Assembly (NCBI RefSeq): GCF_001886715.1
Contig: NZ_CP018082.1
Span: 3,658,001 to 3,722,000 of the forward strand
From: Nocardia mangyaensis
GTDB taxonomy: Bacteria; Actinomycetota; Actinomycetes; Mycobacteriales; Mycobacteriaceae
Length of the DNA stretch: 64,000 bases
Direction: 5' to 3'
Position 1 is the stretch's first letter, and each line of letters begins with the position of its first letter. Shown piece after piece: positions 51,396-60,412 of this stretch. The notes under the pieces are model-generated. The model worked only from the letters and a program-made list of their open reading frames with translations. It made no database searches and was not told the origin of the DNA. Position numbers and translations under genes: made by a program.

Positions 51396-51911
51396 GTGGG
51401 CGAGGACACCGCGAACACCGATCCGGATGCCGACCGGACGGGGCTCGAAACCGAGATCGCTCGGGATCTGCGTGCACTGACCGCCATCTCCGAACAGATC
51501 GGCCATGTCTTCGCGCGGTCGAACAGCTTGCGCCCGAACGACTTCCGCGCTCTGATGCACGTAGCGACCGCAGACGCCGAGGGCGCGCCGGTGACGGCGG
51601 GCCAGCTGAGCAAACTCATGGGGGTCTCCGCGCCCGCGGTGACCTACCTGCTCGAGCGGATGATCGAGTCCGGCCATCTGGAGCGGGTACCCGATGCCAC
51701 GGACCGGCGACGCGTCCATCTCGGCTACACCGAGCACGGCATGTCCGTCGCGGCCGGATTCTTCGGTCCACTCAGTGCTCGCACCCGGGCGGCGCTGGGC
51801 GAGCTGCCCGACAGCGATCTGGCCGCTGCCCATCGCGTGCTCGTCGGCGTCACCGCCGCGTTGCGCGAGTTCTACGCCGAACTACCGGAATCCGGCCAGG
51901 CCGCGGACTAG
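51396..51911 (+). CDS. MarR-family transcriptional regulator
   Basis: 171 residues. LRPNDFRALMHVATADAEGA, VTAGQLSKLMGVSAPAVTYL, LERMIESGHLERVPDATDRR and VHLGYTEHG form the winged helix with the D-x-R wing motif. GTG 51396 has GAGGAG 8 nt upstream. The AT-rich gap to the divergent MMPL gene (AACTATTTCAGAAACTTAAC) probably holds both promoters and the operator. Such pairs control efflux in response to a lipophilic effector. Confidence 0.93.
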   Translation: MGEDTANTDPDADRTGLETEIARDLRALTAISEQIGHVFARSNSLRPNDFRALMHVATADAEGAPVTAGQLSKLMGVSAPAVTYLLERMIESGHLERVPDATDRRRVHLGYTEHGMSVAAGFFGPLSARTRAALGELPDSDLAAAHRVLVGVTAALREFYAELPESGQAAD

Positions 51912-51932
51912 ACATCGGCGGCGGTCGATCGG

Positions 51933-53075
51933 CTACACCAGGCGCAGGCTGGCGATCATCGTCATGGCGTCGGCGGCCGTCAGTTCCCCGGTGGCATTCC
52001 GGTCGGCCAGGATCGTCAGGGCCAGCACTTGGCCCGCGGCGTTGCGGAAGGCGAAGGTGTAGACCGAGTAGGCGTCGGCGGTACAGCCGCCGACCCTGGG
52101 CGTCCACGCGCCAGAGGTCTCGACGAATTGCCCGGTCAGGCCGCTCTCGGTGGTCAGTGACGTGGGCGCGGTGAGCTTGCCGCCGGTGGGGTCGGAGTAG
52201 CCGGATTCCGCGGACATCGTGGCCACCGCGGTCGCGGCGGCGGCCGGGTCGGATTCGGTGCTGGTGCCGACTCCCGCCAGCGCCCGATACGCGGAGCCGG
52301 GGCAGAAGGCGGCGCCCTCGAAGGTCTTGCCGCGCCCGGAGAAGGTCCCGGAGCGGCCGACCAGGGAAACACTGGAGTATTCGGAGTCGATTGTCCACGT
52401 GCTCGGCACGTCGTAGGCGACCCGATACTGGGGAATGAGCACACCCTGCGCACCCGGCGAGAGGGGCGCGGTCGACGTGCCGGTCAACGGCCCGGTCGGG
52501 GTCACCGAGGTGGTCGAGGAGGCAGCGGTCGAACCGTCCTCGAACGCACCGACCGCGTAGGCGAGGGCGACCGCACCGCCGATGACCACGACCGCGACCA
52601 GCGCCACCACCGCGAGGATCGGTCCCGAACCACCGCTGCGGCGTGGTGGGCCCGGATACGCCTGCGGAGCGTAGCCGTACGGCTGCTGGGCGTAGCCGGG
52701 CTGCTGGTACGGCTGCTGCCCGGCGTACTGGGGCGGGTAGTGCTGTTGCGGATGGCCATATGGCTGCGAGATCGCGGGCTGCGAGTACTGCCCCGAACCA
52801 GGCGGCGCGACATTTCCCTGGGGTGCCGCGAACTGTCCACCGGCGAGGAGCGTCGGATCGGCCACCGGCGCAGTGCCGTACGGCTGTGCGACGGCGGGCT
52901 GAGAGTAGGGCTCTGAGCCCGGTGTGGTCGCACCAGTCCGGCCCGGCGCGGCAGGCCGCGGACTTCCGCTCGATCCGCCCGCCAGCATCGTCGGGTCCGC
53001 CACGGGTGGTTGTTGCCCCGCGTTCGGCTCCGACATTCCTGGCGCCTCCCACCACCGATCGCTGTCGTTCGCCAC
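51933..53075 (-). CDS. Proline/glutamine-rich membrane-anchored hypothetical protein
   Basis: 380 residues. The first 125 residues are Gly/Pro/Gln/Tyr-rich and disordered, with two PVADPT.LAGG copies (PPVADPTMLAGG, APVADPTLLAGG) and SQPA.xQPYG repeats; then one TM helix (ILAVVALVAVVVIGGAVALA) and a Thr/Ser linker precede an extracellular domain of 180 residues (YRVAYDVPSTWTIDSEYSSV, SGTFSGRGKTFEGAAFCPGS, AYSVYTFAFRNAAGQVLALT), possibly with one disulfide. DUF8017-like, by memory only. GTG 53075 is preferred (AGGAAGG upstream); ATG 53036 is possible. Confidence 0.75.
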   Translation of the reverse strand: MANDSDRWWEAPGMSEPNAGQQPPVADPTMLAGGSSGSPRPAAPGRTGATTPGSEPYSQPAVAQPYGTAPVADPTLLAGGQFAAPQGNVAPPGSGQYSQPAISQPYGHPQQHYPPQYAGQQPYQQPGYAQQPYGYAPQAYPGPPRRSGGSGPILAVVALVAVVVIGGAVALAYAVGAFEDGSTAASSTTSVTPTGPLTGTSTAPLSPGAQGVLIPQYRVAYDVPSTWTIDSEYSSVSLVGRSGTFSGRGKTFEGAAFCPGSAYRALAGVGTSTESDPAAAATAVATMSAESGYSDPTGGKLTAPTSLTTESGLTGQFVETSGAWTPRVGGCTADAYSVYTFAFRNAAGQVLALTILADRNATGELTAADAMTMIASLRLV

Positions 53076-53231
53076 GTCCCCGTCCTTCCTCGCCACCTGT
53101 CGCCGCGACCGTCCGTCGGGTCGTATCGCGTCAGGTTCCCTGACAGGGTAATGGCGGACCGCGCTCGGGGACACGCGAGATCCGGCCGCGGCGGCCATCC
53201 GGCGCGACTACCGCCCATTCGGGGTCGAGAG

Positions 53232-53268
53232 TCGCTGTACCGGACCGGCGATCGATCCGGTACAGCGA
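53232..53268. terminator. Hairpin 3' of the IclR gene
   Basis: TCGCTGTACCGGA (53232-53244) and TCCGGTACAGCGA (53256-53268) are perfect 13-bp arms with an 11-nt spacer, 84 bp beyond the IclR stop and 157 bp upstream of the next minus-strand gene. Terminator is the simplest reading; a protein-binding dyad upstream of the gene at 53075 is the alternative. Confidence 0.55.
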
Positions 53269-53351
53269 TCGGCACCGCGGGCGGCGCGGATTCGGTGGCC
53301 GCCTCGGCGGTGGGCGCATCCGTGCCCTGCGGGTCCATGCCGGGGCCGATG

Positions 53352-54284
53352 TCAACCCTCGTCCTCGCCGCCGGTCGTGATCCGATCGGCAGTCGCGCTG
53401 GTGGCGGCGCCGAGATCGTTCAGCTCCTGCTTGGTCAGCCGGGTATCCGGGCAGCTGACGACCGCGGCCACCACCGCGCCGCCGCGATCCCGGATCGGCG
53501 CGGCGAGGGTGACCACCGCGTTCTCGGCGCCCAGTTCGTCGGGCAGGTAGTCGATGGTGATCAGGTCGGTGATGACCGACCCGAGTTGTGCGCGCAATGC
53601 GGCGGTGATCGGCGAATCGCGCAGGCCCGCGAGCGCTTCCAGCATCGGGGTCGAGTCGTCGACGAGGCGTTCCACCGAGTAGCCGCGGGCGCGGATCTCG
53701 GTGAGGACGCCGGTGAGCCGGTCGCGGTGGGCGGGATCCGCGGTGGCGAGCCAGGCGGTACGCGCGGATTCCGGTGCCCAGGCGATGAATTCGCGGCAGA
53801 CCGGCGGCGCCAGCGGGAGTCTGCGCCCCTGCCGGATCCAGCCCGCCGACGGGTTCCCGACGACCTCGGTAACCACGATGTTCTCCCCGTCGCGTTCGGC
53901 GAGGAACACCGGCACGCCGACCTGCTCGGACAGCGTGCGCAGATGCGGCAGGGCGGTGCGGCGCAGGGGGAACGCCGCCTCGGCGCGGCGCGTGACCGTG
54001 AGCAGACGCAGGCCGATGCCATAGCAGCCGTCATCGTCGCGCACCGTCCAGCCATCGGCGGTGAGCTGGGCCAGCACGGCATGCGCGGTGGCGCGCGAGA
54101 GACCCGCTTCGCGGACGATGCGCGCCAGCGAGAGTCGTTCGGTCGCGTACCGGGACAGCAGTTCGAGTACCCGCACCACCCGGTGCGTCGGCGGCGACAG
54201 GGCGCCGGATCCCTCGCCCGCACGCGCCGGATCCGGAATCGCCTCTTGACCGGCATCCACAGCCGGGCCTATCGTCGGTGTCAC
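53352..54284 (-). CDS. IclR-family transcriptional regulator
   Basis: 310 residues from GTG 54284. HTH: THRVVRVLELLSRYATERLS, LARIVREAGLSRATAHAVLA, QLTADGW; effector domain: TALPHLRTLSEQVGVPVFLA, ERDGENIVVTEVV and a late AAPIRDRGGAVVAAVVSCPD. The exact start is uncertain: no ribosome site precedes GTG 54284 and a leaderless mRNA is likely, since AATATT-like boxes lie just upstream. It is divergent from cysD 90 bp away with a 14-bp palindrome between, so it is the likely regulator of the sulfation operon. Confidence 0.88.
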   Translation of the reverse strand: MTPTIGPAVDAGQEAIPDPARAGEGSGALSPPTHRVVRVLELLSRYATERLSLARIVREAGLSRATAHAVLAQLTADGWTVRDDDGCYGIGLRLLTVTRRAEAAFPLRRTALPHLRTLSEQVGVPVFLAERDGENIVVTEVVGNPSAGWIRQGRRLPLAPPVCREFIAWAPESARTAWLATADPAHRDRLTGVLTEIRARGYSVERLVDDSTPMLEALAGLRDSPITAALRAQLGSVITDLITIDYLPDELGAENAVVTLAAPIRDRGGAVVAAVVSCPDTRLTKQELNDLGAATSATADRITTGGEDEG

Positions 54285-54300
54285 AATATCGAACACTAGC

Positions 54301-54314
54301 GTCGAATATTCGAC
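54301..54314. promoter_or_regulatory. Perfect palindrome, candidate IclR operator
   Basis: GTCGAATATTCGAC is a perfect 14-bp palindrome in the 90-bp gap between iclR and cysD. A related half (GTGTTCGATATTGTGAC on the minus strand) adjoins, giving two similar boxes. Position suggests control of both genes. Confidence 0.6.
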
Positions 54315-54374
54315 ACCGCAACTCGTCGGCGGATTTCCGCCCGACGACAGCGCAGGGAACGAAGTGGGTGAATA

Positions 54375-55280
54375 GTGCAGGCGGGGTACGAATTGACGCA
54401 CCTGGCGGCCCTCGAGGCCGAGTCGGTGCACATCTTCCGAGAGGTGGCCGCCACCTTCGAACGGCCGGTGCTGCTGTTCTCCGGCGGCAAGGATTCAGCG
54501 GTGCTGTTGCACCTGGCGCGACGGGCGTTCTGGCCCGCACCACTGCCGTTTCCGCTGTTGCACGTGGACACCGGACACAATTTCGACGAGGTGCTCGAGT
54601 TCCGAGATCGCACCGCCGAGCGCACCGGAGCCAGGCTGCTCGTCGCGCGGGTGCAGGACGACATCGACGCCGGTCGCGCGGTCGAACGCGTCGGCGGCAC
54701 GCGCAATCCGCTGCAGACCACGACATTGCTGCGCGCGATCGGTGAGCACCGCTTCGACGCGGTGTTCGGCGGTGCGCGCCGCGACGAGGAGAAGGCGCGG
54801 GCCAAGGAGCGGGTGTTCAGCTTCCGCAACCGATTCGGCGAGTGGGATCCGCGGGCACAGCGACCCGAGGTGTGGAACCTCTACAACGGGCGCCATCAGG
54901 CAGGCGAGCACATTCGGGTGTTCCCGCTGTCGAACTGGACCGAGCTCGACATCTGGGAGTACATCGACCGGGAGGCCGTGGACCTGCCCACGCTGTACTA
55001 CGCGCATCGACGCACCGTCGTCGAACGGGACGGCATGCTGCTGTCGGCGACCCGATTCGTCACCCCCTCCCCCAGCGAGCGGACCTTCGAGGCGACCGTC
55101 CGATTCCGCACGGTCGGCGACGCCACCTGCACCGGGTGCGTGGAAAGCGCCGCCGACACCCCGGCGAAAGTGATCGCCGAGACCGCGGCGACCCGCCTCA
55201 CCGAGCGCGGCGCCACCCGCGCCGACGACCGGATCTCCGAAACCGGTATGGAAGACCGCAAGCGAGAGGGCTATTTCTGA
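54375..55280 (+). CDS. cysD: Sulfate adenylyltransferase small subunit CysD
   Basis: 301 residues, the usual length. It is the PP-loop ATP sulfurylase subunit: LLFSGGKDSAVLLHLARRAF (SGGKDS), LHVDTGHNFDEVLEFRD, FGGARRDEEKARAKERVFSF, PLSNWTELDIWEYI and TCTGCVESAADT are all intact. With CysN it makes adenosine 5'-phosphosulfate (APS) from sulfate and ATP, driven by GTP. It is the first gene of the operon; its stop overlaps the ATG of cysNC (TGATG). Confidence 0.97.
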   Translation: MQAGYELTHLAALEAESVHIFREVAATFERPVLLFSGGKDSAVLLHLARRAFWPAPLPFPLLHVDTGHNFDEVLEFRDRTAERTGARLLVARVQDDIDAGRAVERVGGTRNPLQTTTLLRAIGEHRFDAVFGGARRDEEKARAKERVFSFRNRFGEWDPRAQRPEVWNLYNGRHQAGEHIRVFPLSNWTELDIWEYIDREAVDLPTLYYAHRRTVVERDGMLLSATRFVTPSPSERTFEATVRFRTVGDATCTGCVESAADTPAKVIAETAATRLTERGATRADDRISETGMEDRKREGYF

Positions 55281-57157
55281 TGCGCCGCAATCTGTTGCGC
55301 CTGGCGACCGCGGGCAGCGTCGACGACGGCAAGTCGACGCTCATCGGCCGACTGCTCTACGACTCCAAGTCGCTGTTCGACGACCAGTTGGCCGCCATCG
55401 AACGGGTGAGTACCGAACGCGGCAGTGCCGGTGCGGATCTCGCGCTGGTGACCGACGGGCTGCGCGCCGAACGCGAGCAGGGCATCACCATCGATGTCGC
55501 CTACCGCTATGTCACGACACCGCGCCGCAAGTTCGTCATCGCCGACACCCCCGGACATGTGCAGTACACCCGCAATATGGTCACCGGGGCGTCCACCGCC
55601 GATCTGGCGCTGATCCTCGTCGACGCACGCACCGGCGTCTGCGAACAGACGCGCCGGCACGCCTTCCTGGCGACGCTGCTCGGGGTACCGCACCTGGTGG
55701 TGTGCGTGAACAAGATGGACCTGGTGGACTGGTCGCAGGAGCGGTTCGAGGAGATCCGCGACGAATTCGCCACCTTCGCCGCCAAATTGACGGTCGGGGA
55801 CCTGAGTTTCGTGCCCGTCTCGGCGCTGCTCGGCGACAATGTCGTCGACGGGTCCGAGCACATGGACTGGTATCCGGGGCCGCCGCTGCTGCGCCAGCTC
55901 GAAGACGTCCACATCGCCTCGGACCGCAATCTCATCGACGCTCGGCTGCCCATCCAGTACGTCATCCGGGCGCAGCAGGGACTCGATCATCGCAGCTACG
56001 CGGGCACCATCGCGGGCGGCATCTTCAAACCCGGCGACGAAGTGGTGGTGCTGCCCGCCGGGATCACCTCCCGTGTTCGCGAGATCTGGGGGCCCGGTGG
56101 CAGCAAGGTGGACGAGGCGTTCACCGGGATGGCGATCTCGCTGACCCTCGACGACGACATCGACATCGGCCGCGGCGACCTGCTGGCCCGGCCCGGCAAC
56201 CGGCCGCAACTCGGCACCGATCTGGACGCCATGGTGTGCTGGTTCGCCGAGGACGCGCAGTTGCGCGAAGGCGCGCAATACCTGGTGCGCACCGCCGCGC
56301 AGACCGCACCCGCGGAAGTCACCGCCATCGACTACCGGCTCGATGTGAACACCCTGCACCGCGTCGAGGACGTGGAGACGTTGACGCTCAACGACATCGC
56401 GCGCATCCATCTGCGCAGCCGGCACCCGCTGCTCTCCGACCCGTACCGGGAGAATCGGCGCACGGGCAGCTTCATCCTGATCGATCCGGTGACCGATCAG
56501 ACGGTCGCCGCGGGGATGATCACCGGCCGCGACACCGGCGCCGGGCACATCGAGCACGCCGAGGAATCGCTCTCACCGCGGCCCGTTGTCTGGCATCGTT
56601 CGGCGGTGAGTCGTGCCGATCGCACGCACGAGGGCAGCACCGTCTGGCTGACCGGTCTGTCCGGGTCGGGCAAGTCCACGATCGCGGTCGAGTTGGAGCG
56701 TCAGCTCGTCGCCGCCGGCCGGCCCGCCTATCTGCTCGACGGTGACAATCTGCGCCACGGTCTCAACGCGGGCCTCGGCTTCTCCCCTGCCGACCGCGAC
56801 GAGAACGTCCGCCGGGTCGCCGAGGTCGCCGCTTTGTTCGCCGATTCGGGTGCGGTCGCCATCGTTTCGGTGATCAGCCCCTACACCGCCCAGCGCACCC
56901 GCGCCCGGACGACGCACGCCGATCGGGAGCTGCCGTTCCACGAGATCTTCGTCGATACCCCGCTGGCCGAATGCGAGCGCCGCGACGCCAAGGGCCTCTA
57001 CGCGAAGGCCCGCGCTGGTGAGCTGCCCGGCTTCACCGGCATCGGCTCGCCCTACGAGCGACCCGAGCAGGCCGACCTCGTCATCACCCCTGATCTCGGC
57101 TCTCCCGCCGAGATCGCCGCCCACATCCTCCGAGAGCTAGGGATCGCAGACCGTTGA
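55280..57157 (+). CDS. cysNC: Bifunctional sulfate adenylyltransferase large subunit / APS kinase CysNC
   Basis: 625 residues. The CysN half (1-430) has the GTPase motifs ATAGSVDDGKSTLIGRLLYD, VIADTPGHVQYTRNMVTG, and CVNKMDLVDW, then elongation-factor-like beta domains. The CysC half (about 450-625) has GSTVWLTGLSGSGKSTIAVE, LDGDNLRHGLNAGLGFSPAD, VSVISPYTAQRTRAR, VDTPLAECERRDAKGLYAKA, the complete APS kinase signature. Together it makes PAPS. The last codons share TTGA with the start of the DUF1214 gene. Confidence 0.97.
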   Translation: MRRNLLRLATAGSVDDGKSTLIGRLLYDSKSLFDDQLAAIERVSTERGSAGADLALVTDGLRAEREQGITIDVAYRYVTTPRRKFVIADTPGHVQYTRNMVTGASTADLALILVDARTGVCEQTRRHAFLATLLGVPHLVVCVNKMDLVDWSQERFEEIRDEFATFAAKLTVGDLSFVPVSALLGDNVVDGSEHMDWYPGPPLLRQLEDVHIASDRNLIDARLPIQYVIRAQQGLDHRSYAGTIAGGIFKPGDEVVVLPAGITSRVREIWGPGGSKVDEAFTGMAISLTLDDDIDIGRGDLLARPGNRPQLGTDLDAMVCWFAEDAQLREGAQYLVRTAAQTAPAEVTAIDYRLDVNTLHRVEDVETLTLNDIARIHLRSRHPLLSDPYRENRRTGSFILIDPVTDQTVAAGMITGRDTGAGHIEHAEESLSPRPVVWHRSAVSRADRTHEGSTVWLTGLSGSGKSTIAVELERQLVAAGRPAYLLDGDNLRHGLNAGLGFSPADRDENVRRVAEVAALFADSGAVAIVSVISPYTAQRTRARTTHADRELPFHEIFVDTPLAECERRDAKGLYAKARAGELPGFTGIGSPYERPEQADLVITPDLGSPAEIAAHILRELGIADR

Positions 57158-58371
57158 CACATTCCAGTACCGCCACCGAAGCCGGTAGCACCGCCCCACC
57201 GGGACCGCTCACCGCGCCGTTCCTCGCCGCCGTCGCCGAAGCCGAGAAGCTCATCGCCGGGGCGGAATTCGTCCGCGACGAGCAAGACCTCGCCGAGGGC
57301 TACGACTACCTCGCGGCGAGCGCCGCCGCCTGCCTGCGACTCTCGGGCGCGCACGGCACCAGTCATCCGTACTTCATCTCCTCGACCGGTCCCTACGCCA
57401 AGATGGGCCTGGACAATCCGGATACGCTCTACTACCACGCGAATATCGAACCCGGGGCCGAGTACGTGGTCAGCGGGGTGCGCGGCAGCACGGTCGACCT
57501 GAGTTTCCAGGTGCTCAAAGGTGACTACACCGCGACCGACGTGCCCGGCGGCGAGGACGCCTTCGACGACCGGCGGATTCCGATCGACGCCGACGGGAGC
57601 TTCGCGATCCGGTTCGGACCGGCGAAACCCGATGCCGGGCCCGGCTATTTCGCGCTGGGTGAGGGCGCGTCGATGCTCGCGGTGCGGGAGGTCTACAGCG
57701 ACTGGGCCGAAAGCAAGGGTTCGATCCGAATCGAGCGGGTCGACACCATCGGCACCGCGCCCGTCGAACCCGATCTGGCGCGGCTGCGCAAGCGGTACAG
57801 GGCGGCCGGGAAGATGCTGATTACACGGGTGCACACCTGGTTCAACTTCCCCCAGTGGTTCTATCTGGATCTGCCGGTGAACACGCTCACCGCGCCTCGG
57901 CTCACCCCGGGTGGGCTGAGTACCCAGTATTCCTCGGTCGGACATTTCGATCTCGCCGACGATCAGGCGCTGATCATCACCGTGCCGAAGTCGGACGCGC
58001 CGTATCAGGGATTCCAGCTGGGCAGTCTCTGGTACATCTCACTGGACTACGTCAACCATCAGACCAGCCTCAATCACGCGCAGGCGCAGGTGGACCCGGA
58101 CGGCTTGATCCGGATGGTGGTCTGCAAGCGCAACCCGGGAATCGCGAACTGGATCGAGACCACCGGCCGCACCCGCGGCATCCTGCAATTCCGGTGGCAG
58201 CGCACCGATCGGCCGATGACCGAGGCCGATGGCCCCACCGTCGCGGTGGCGGGGATCGACCAAGTCGCCCAGCACCTTCCGCACTTCGAGAACAACCGGA
58301 TCGCCGCCGCGGGCTGGCGCGATCGGATCGCGGCCCGGCAGCGGGCCTTCGCAGAGAGGATGCTCGGATGA
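57154..58371 (+). CDS. DUF1214-domain protein of the sulfation operon
   Basis: 405 residues, starting with TTG 57154, which overlaps the cysNC stop as TTGA. Features: SGAHGTSHPYFISSTGPYAK, MGLDNPDTLYYHANIEPGAE, and later DQALIITVPKSDAPYQGFQL, GSLWYISLDYVNHQTSLNHA, NPGIANWIETTGRTRGILQF. This is the DUF1214-type beta-rich fold seen in the mycobacterial cluster with a sulfotransferase (recalled as Rv3531c). No catalytic role is known. No TM helix or signal peptide. The stop overlaps the next ATG (ATGA). Confidence 0.85.
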   Translation: MTHSSTATEAGSTAPPGPLTAPFLAAVAEAEKLIAGAEFVRDEQDLAEGYDYLAASAAACLRLSGAHGTSHPYFISSTGPYAKMGLDNPDTLYYHANIEPGAEYVVSGVRGSTVDLSFQVLKGDYTATDVPGGEDAFDDRRIPIDADGSFAIRFGPAKPDAGPGYFALGEGASMLAVREVYSDWAESKGSIRIERVDTIGTAPVEPDLARLRKRYRAAGKMLITRVHTWFNFPQWFYLDLPVNTLTAPRLTPGGLSTQYSSVGHFDLADDQALIITVPKSDAPYQGFQLGSLWYISLDYVNHQTSLNHAQAQVDPDGLIRMVVCKRNPGIANWIETTGRTRGILQFRWQRTDRPMTEADGPTVAVAGIDQVAQHLPHFENNRIAAAGWRDRIAARQRAFAERMLG

Positions 58372-59153
58372 GCGGGGCACTGTTGGACGGGAAAGTCGTC
58401 GTCGTTTCCGGGGTCGGCCCCGGGCTCGGCCGGTCGATCTGTCTGGAGGCCGCCGCCGCGGGTGCCACGGTCGTGCTGGCGGCGCGGACCGAAGCGCGCC
58501 TGCTGGAGGTAGCCGCCGAGATCGAGGCCGCGGGTGGCGCGACGCTGAGCGTGCCGACCGACATCACCGACGAGGCGGCGGTGGCGAATCTGGTGACGCG
58601 GACCGTCGACGCGTTCGGGCGGGTCGACGCGCTGGTGAACAACGCGTTCTCGACGCCGTCGATGAAGCCGCTCGAGCGCACCGATTTCGACCACATCCGG
58701 TCGAGCCTGGACATGACGGTGCTGGGGGGACTGCGCATGACGCAGGCGTTCACTCCCGCGCTCGCCGAGGCCAAGGGCGCGGTGGTAATGATCAATTCGA
58801 TGGTCGTGCGCCATTCCGAACCACGTTATGGCAGTTACAAACTCGCCAAGGCGGCGCTGCTGGCCATGTCGCAGACGCTGGCCACCGAGCTGGGCGGCAA
58901 GGGCGTGCGGGTCAACAGCGTGCTGCCCGGCTACATCTGGACCGACCAGCTGAAGTGGTACTTCGGCGAGATCGCCGGCAAGTACGGCATCACCGCCGAG
59001 CAGGTCTACGACCAGACCGCCGCCAAGTCCGATCTCGCGCGCCTGCCCGAACCCGCCGAAGTGGCCCGCGCCGTGGTGTTCCTCGCCTCGGACTGGGCCA
59101 GCGCGATCACCGGCCAGACCCTCGACGTCAACTGCGGCGAATACCACAACTGA
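58368..59153 (+). CDS. Short-chain dehydrogenase/reductase (SDR)
   Basis: 261 residues from ATG 58368, which overlaps the previous stop as ATGA. Classical SDR: VVVVSGVGPGLGRSICLEAA (dinucleotide loop), PTDITDEAAVANLV, ALVNNAFSTPS, Ser in MINSMVVRHSEPRYGSYKLA (active Ser, Tyr and Lys), then VRVNSVLPGYIWTD. The Gly-rich loop is GVGPGLG instead of TGxxxGIG. It should oxidise or reduce a hydroxyl/ketone on the sulfation substrate; NAD(H) preference is not clear. Close to the mycobacterial Rv3530c type (from memory). Confidence 0.93.
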   Translation: MSGALLDGKVVVVSGVGPGLGRSICLEAAAAGATVVLAARTEARLLEVAAEIEAAGGATLSVPTDITDEAAVANLVTRTVDAFGRVDALVNNAFSTPSMKPLERTDFDHIRSSLDMTVLGGLRMTQAFTPALAEAKGAVVMINSMVVRHSEPRYGSYKLAKAALLAMSQTLATELGGKGVRVNSVLPGYIWTDQLKWYFGEIAGKYGITAEQVYDQTAAKSDLARLPEPAEVARAVVFLASDWASAITGQTLDVNCGEYHN

Positions 59154-59170
59154 GCTAGGAGATCCCCCGC

Positions 59171-60304
59171 ATGACCGTGCGCACCGATGTCGGCACCGTC
59201 GCCGACCTGCACGCTTCGGCCACCAAACTCACCGGCTTCACCGATTTCGGCTCCGACGACTACACCGAGGCGCTGCAGGTGCTGCTCGACTCGTATCGTG
59301 ACGAGGCCGGACTCACCGAACTCGGCAGCAAGATGTCGCGATTCTTCCTGCGCGGCAGTCTGATCGCGCGCGCCTCGAGCGAAGCCGCGTGGAAGGCGAA
59401 TCCCGAGTACGCCGAAACTCCGATCGACCGGCCGATTTTCGTCACCGGACTCCCCCGCACCGGCACCACCGCCCTGCACCGTCTGCTGGCCGCCGATCCT
59501 GCCAACCAAGGGCTCGAGATGTGGCTGACGGATTTCCCGCAGCCGCGGCCGCCGCGTGACACCTGGGCGGACAATCCCGCCTATCAGCAGATCGACGCGG
59601 GTCTGCGTCAGCACCAGGTGCGGAACCCGGAATTCATGGGCCTGCACTACATGAGTGCGTCCGACGTCGAGGAATGCTGGCAGCTCCTGCGGCAGTCGCT
59701 CACCTCGCACTCCTACGAGTGCCTGGCCCACGTGCCGAGCTACGCGCAGTGGCTGTCGACGCAGGACTGGACGCCGGCCTACGCACGTCACCGAAAGAAC
59801 CTGCAGCTCATCGGGATGAACGACACGCGGCGCTGGGTTTTGAAGAACCCCAGCCATCTGTTCTGTCTCGACGCGCTGCTCGCGGTGTACCCGGACGCGG
59901 TCGTCATCCAGACCCACCGCGACCCCGCCACCATCATCCCCTCGGTCTGCAGTCTCAACGAACACGCCACCCGCGGGTGGTCGACAGTCTTCACCGGCGA
60001 AACCATCGGCCGTACCCAGCTCGAGCTGTGGTCCCGGGGCTTGCGCGAATTCACCGCCGCCCGCGCCCGCCACCCCGAGGCCACCTTCCTCGACATCGAC
60101 TTCGACGACCTGCGCACCGACCCGTTCGCTGTCGTCGAAGGCATCTACCGCGCGATCGGCGCGGACCTGAGCGAGCAGGCACGCACCGCCATCACCGCCC
60201 TCGACAACGAAAGTCGCACCGGCGCGCGCAAACCCACCCACCACTACTCCCTCGCCGACTACGGACTCACCGAAGAGCTCGTCGCCGAACATTTCGCGCG
60301 CTGA
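59171..60304 (+). CDS. PAPS-dependent sulfotransferase family protein
   Basis: 377 residues, ATG 59171 with AGGAG 8 nt upstream. The 5'-phosphosulfate loop PIFVTGLPRTGTTALHRLLA, the 3'-phosphate motif VVIQTHRDPATIIPSVCSLN and the FLDIDFDDLRTDPFAVVEGI segment show the Stf3/Sulfotransfer_3-type fold of mycolate actinobacteria (Rv3529c-like, from memory). It lacks a signal peptide and works in the cytosol. Being last in the cysD-cysNC operon, it should consume the PAPS made by the preceding enzymes. The target hydroxyl compound is unknown; a sterol, lipid or glycolipid is plausible. A strong hairpin follows. Confidence 0.92.
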   Translation: MTVRTDVGTVADLHASATKLTGFTDFGSDDYTEALQVLLDSYRDEAGLTELGSKMSRFFLRGSLIARASSEAAWKANPEYAETPIDRPIFVTGLPRTGTTALHRLLAADPANQGLEMWLTDFPQPRPPRDTWADNPAYQQIDAGLRQHQVRNPEFMGLHYMSASDVEECWQLLRQSLTSHSYECLAHVPSYAQWLSTQDWTPAYARHRKNLQLIGMNDTRRWVLKNPSHLFCLDALLAVYPDAVVIQTHRDPATIIPSVCSLNEHATRGWSTVFTGETIGRTQLELWSRGLREFTAARARHPEATFLDIDFDDLRTDPFAVVEGIYRAIGADLSEQARTAITALDNESRTGARKPTHHYSLADYGLTEELVAEHFAR

Positions 60305-60315
60305 CACACATCACC

Positions 60316-60350
60316 GGCCACGGCGGGCGCCCTCCGCGCGCGCCGTGGCC
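60316..60350. terminator. Bidirectional hairpin between sulfotransferase and P450 genes
   Basis: GGCCACGGCG (60316-60325) pairs with CGCCGTGGCC (60341-60350); after one mismatch, GCGC pairs with GCGC, closing a CCTCC loop. It lies 12 bp after the sulfotransferase stop and faces the convergent P450 gene. Confidence 0.75.
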
Positions 60351-60412
60351 GCTTGCGTACACCTCCCTCGACGGTTGCCGGTCGACGTGCGTGTCGTGTC
60401 CAGCCGTGCCGA

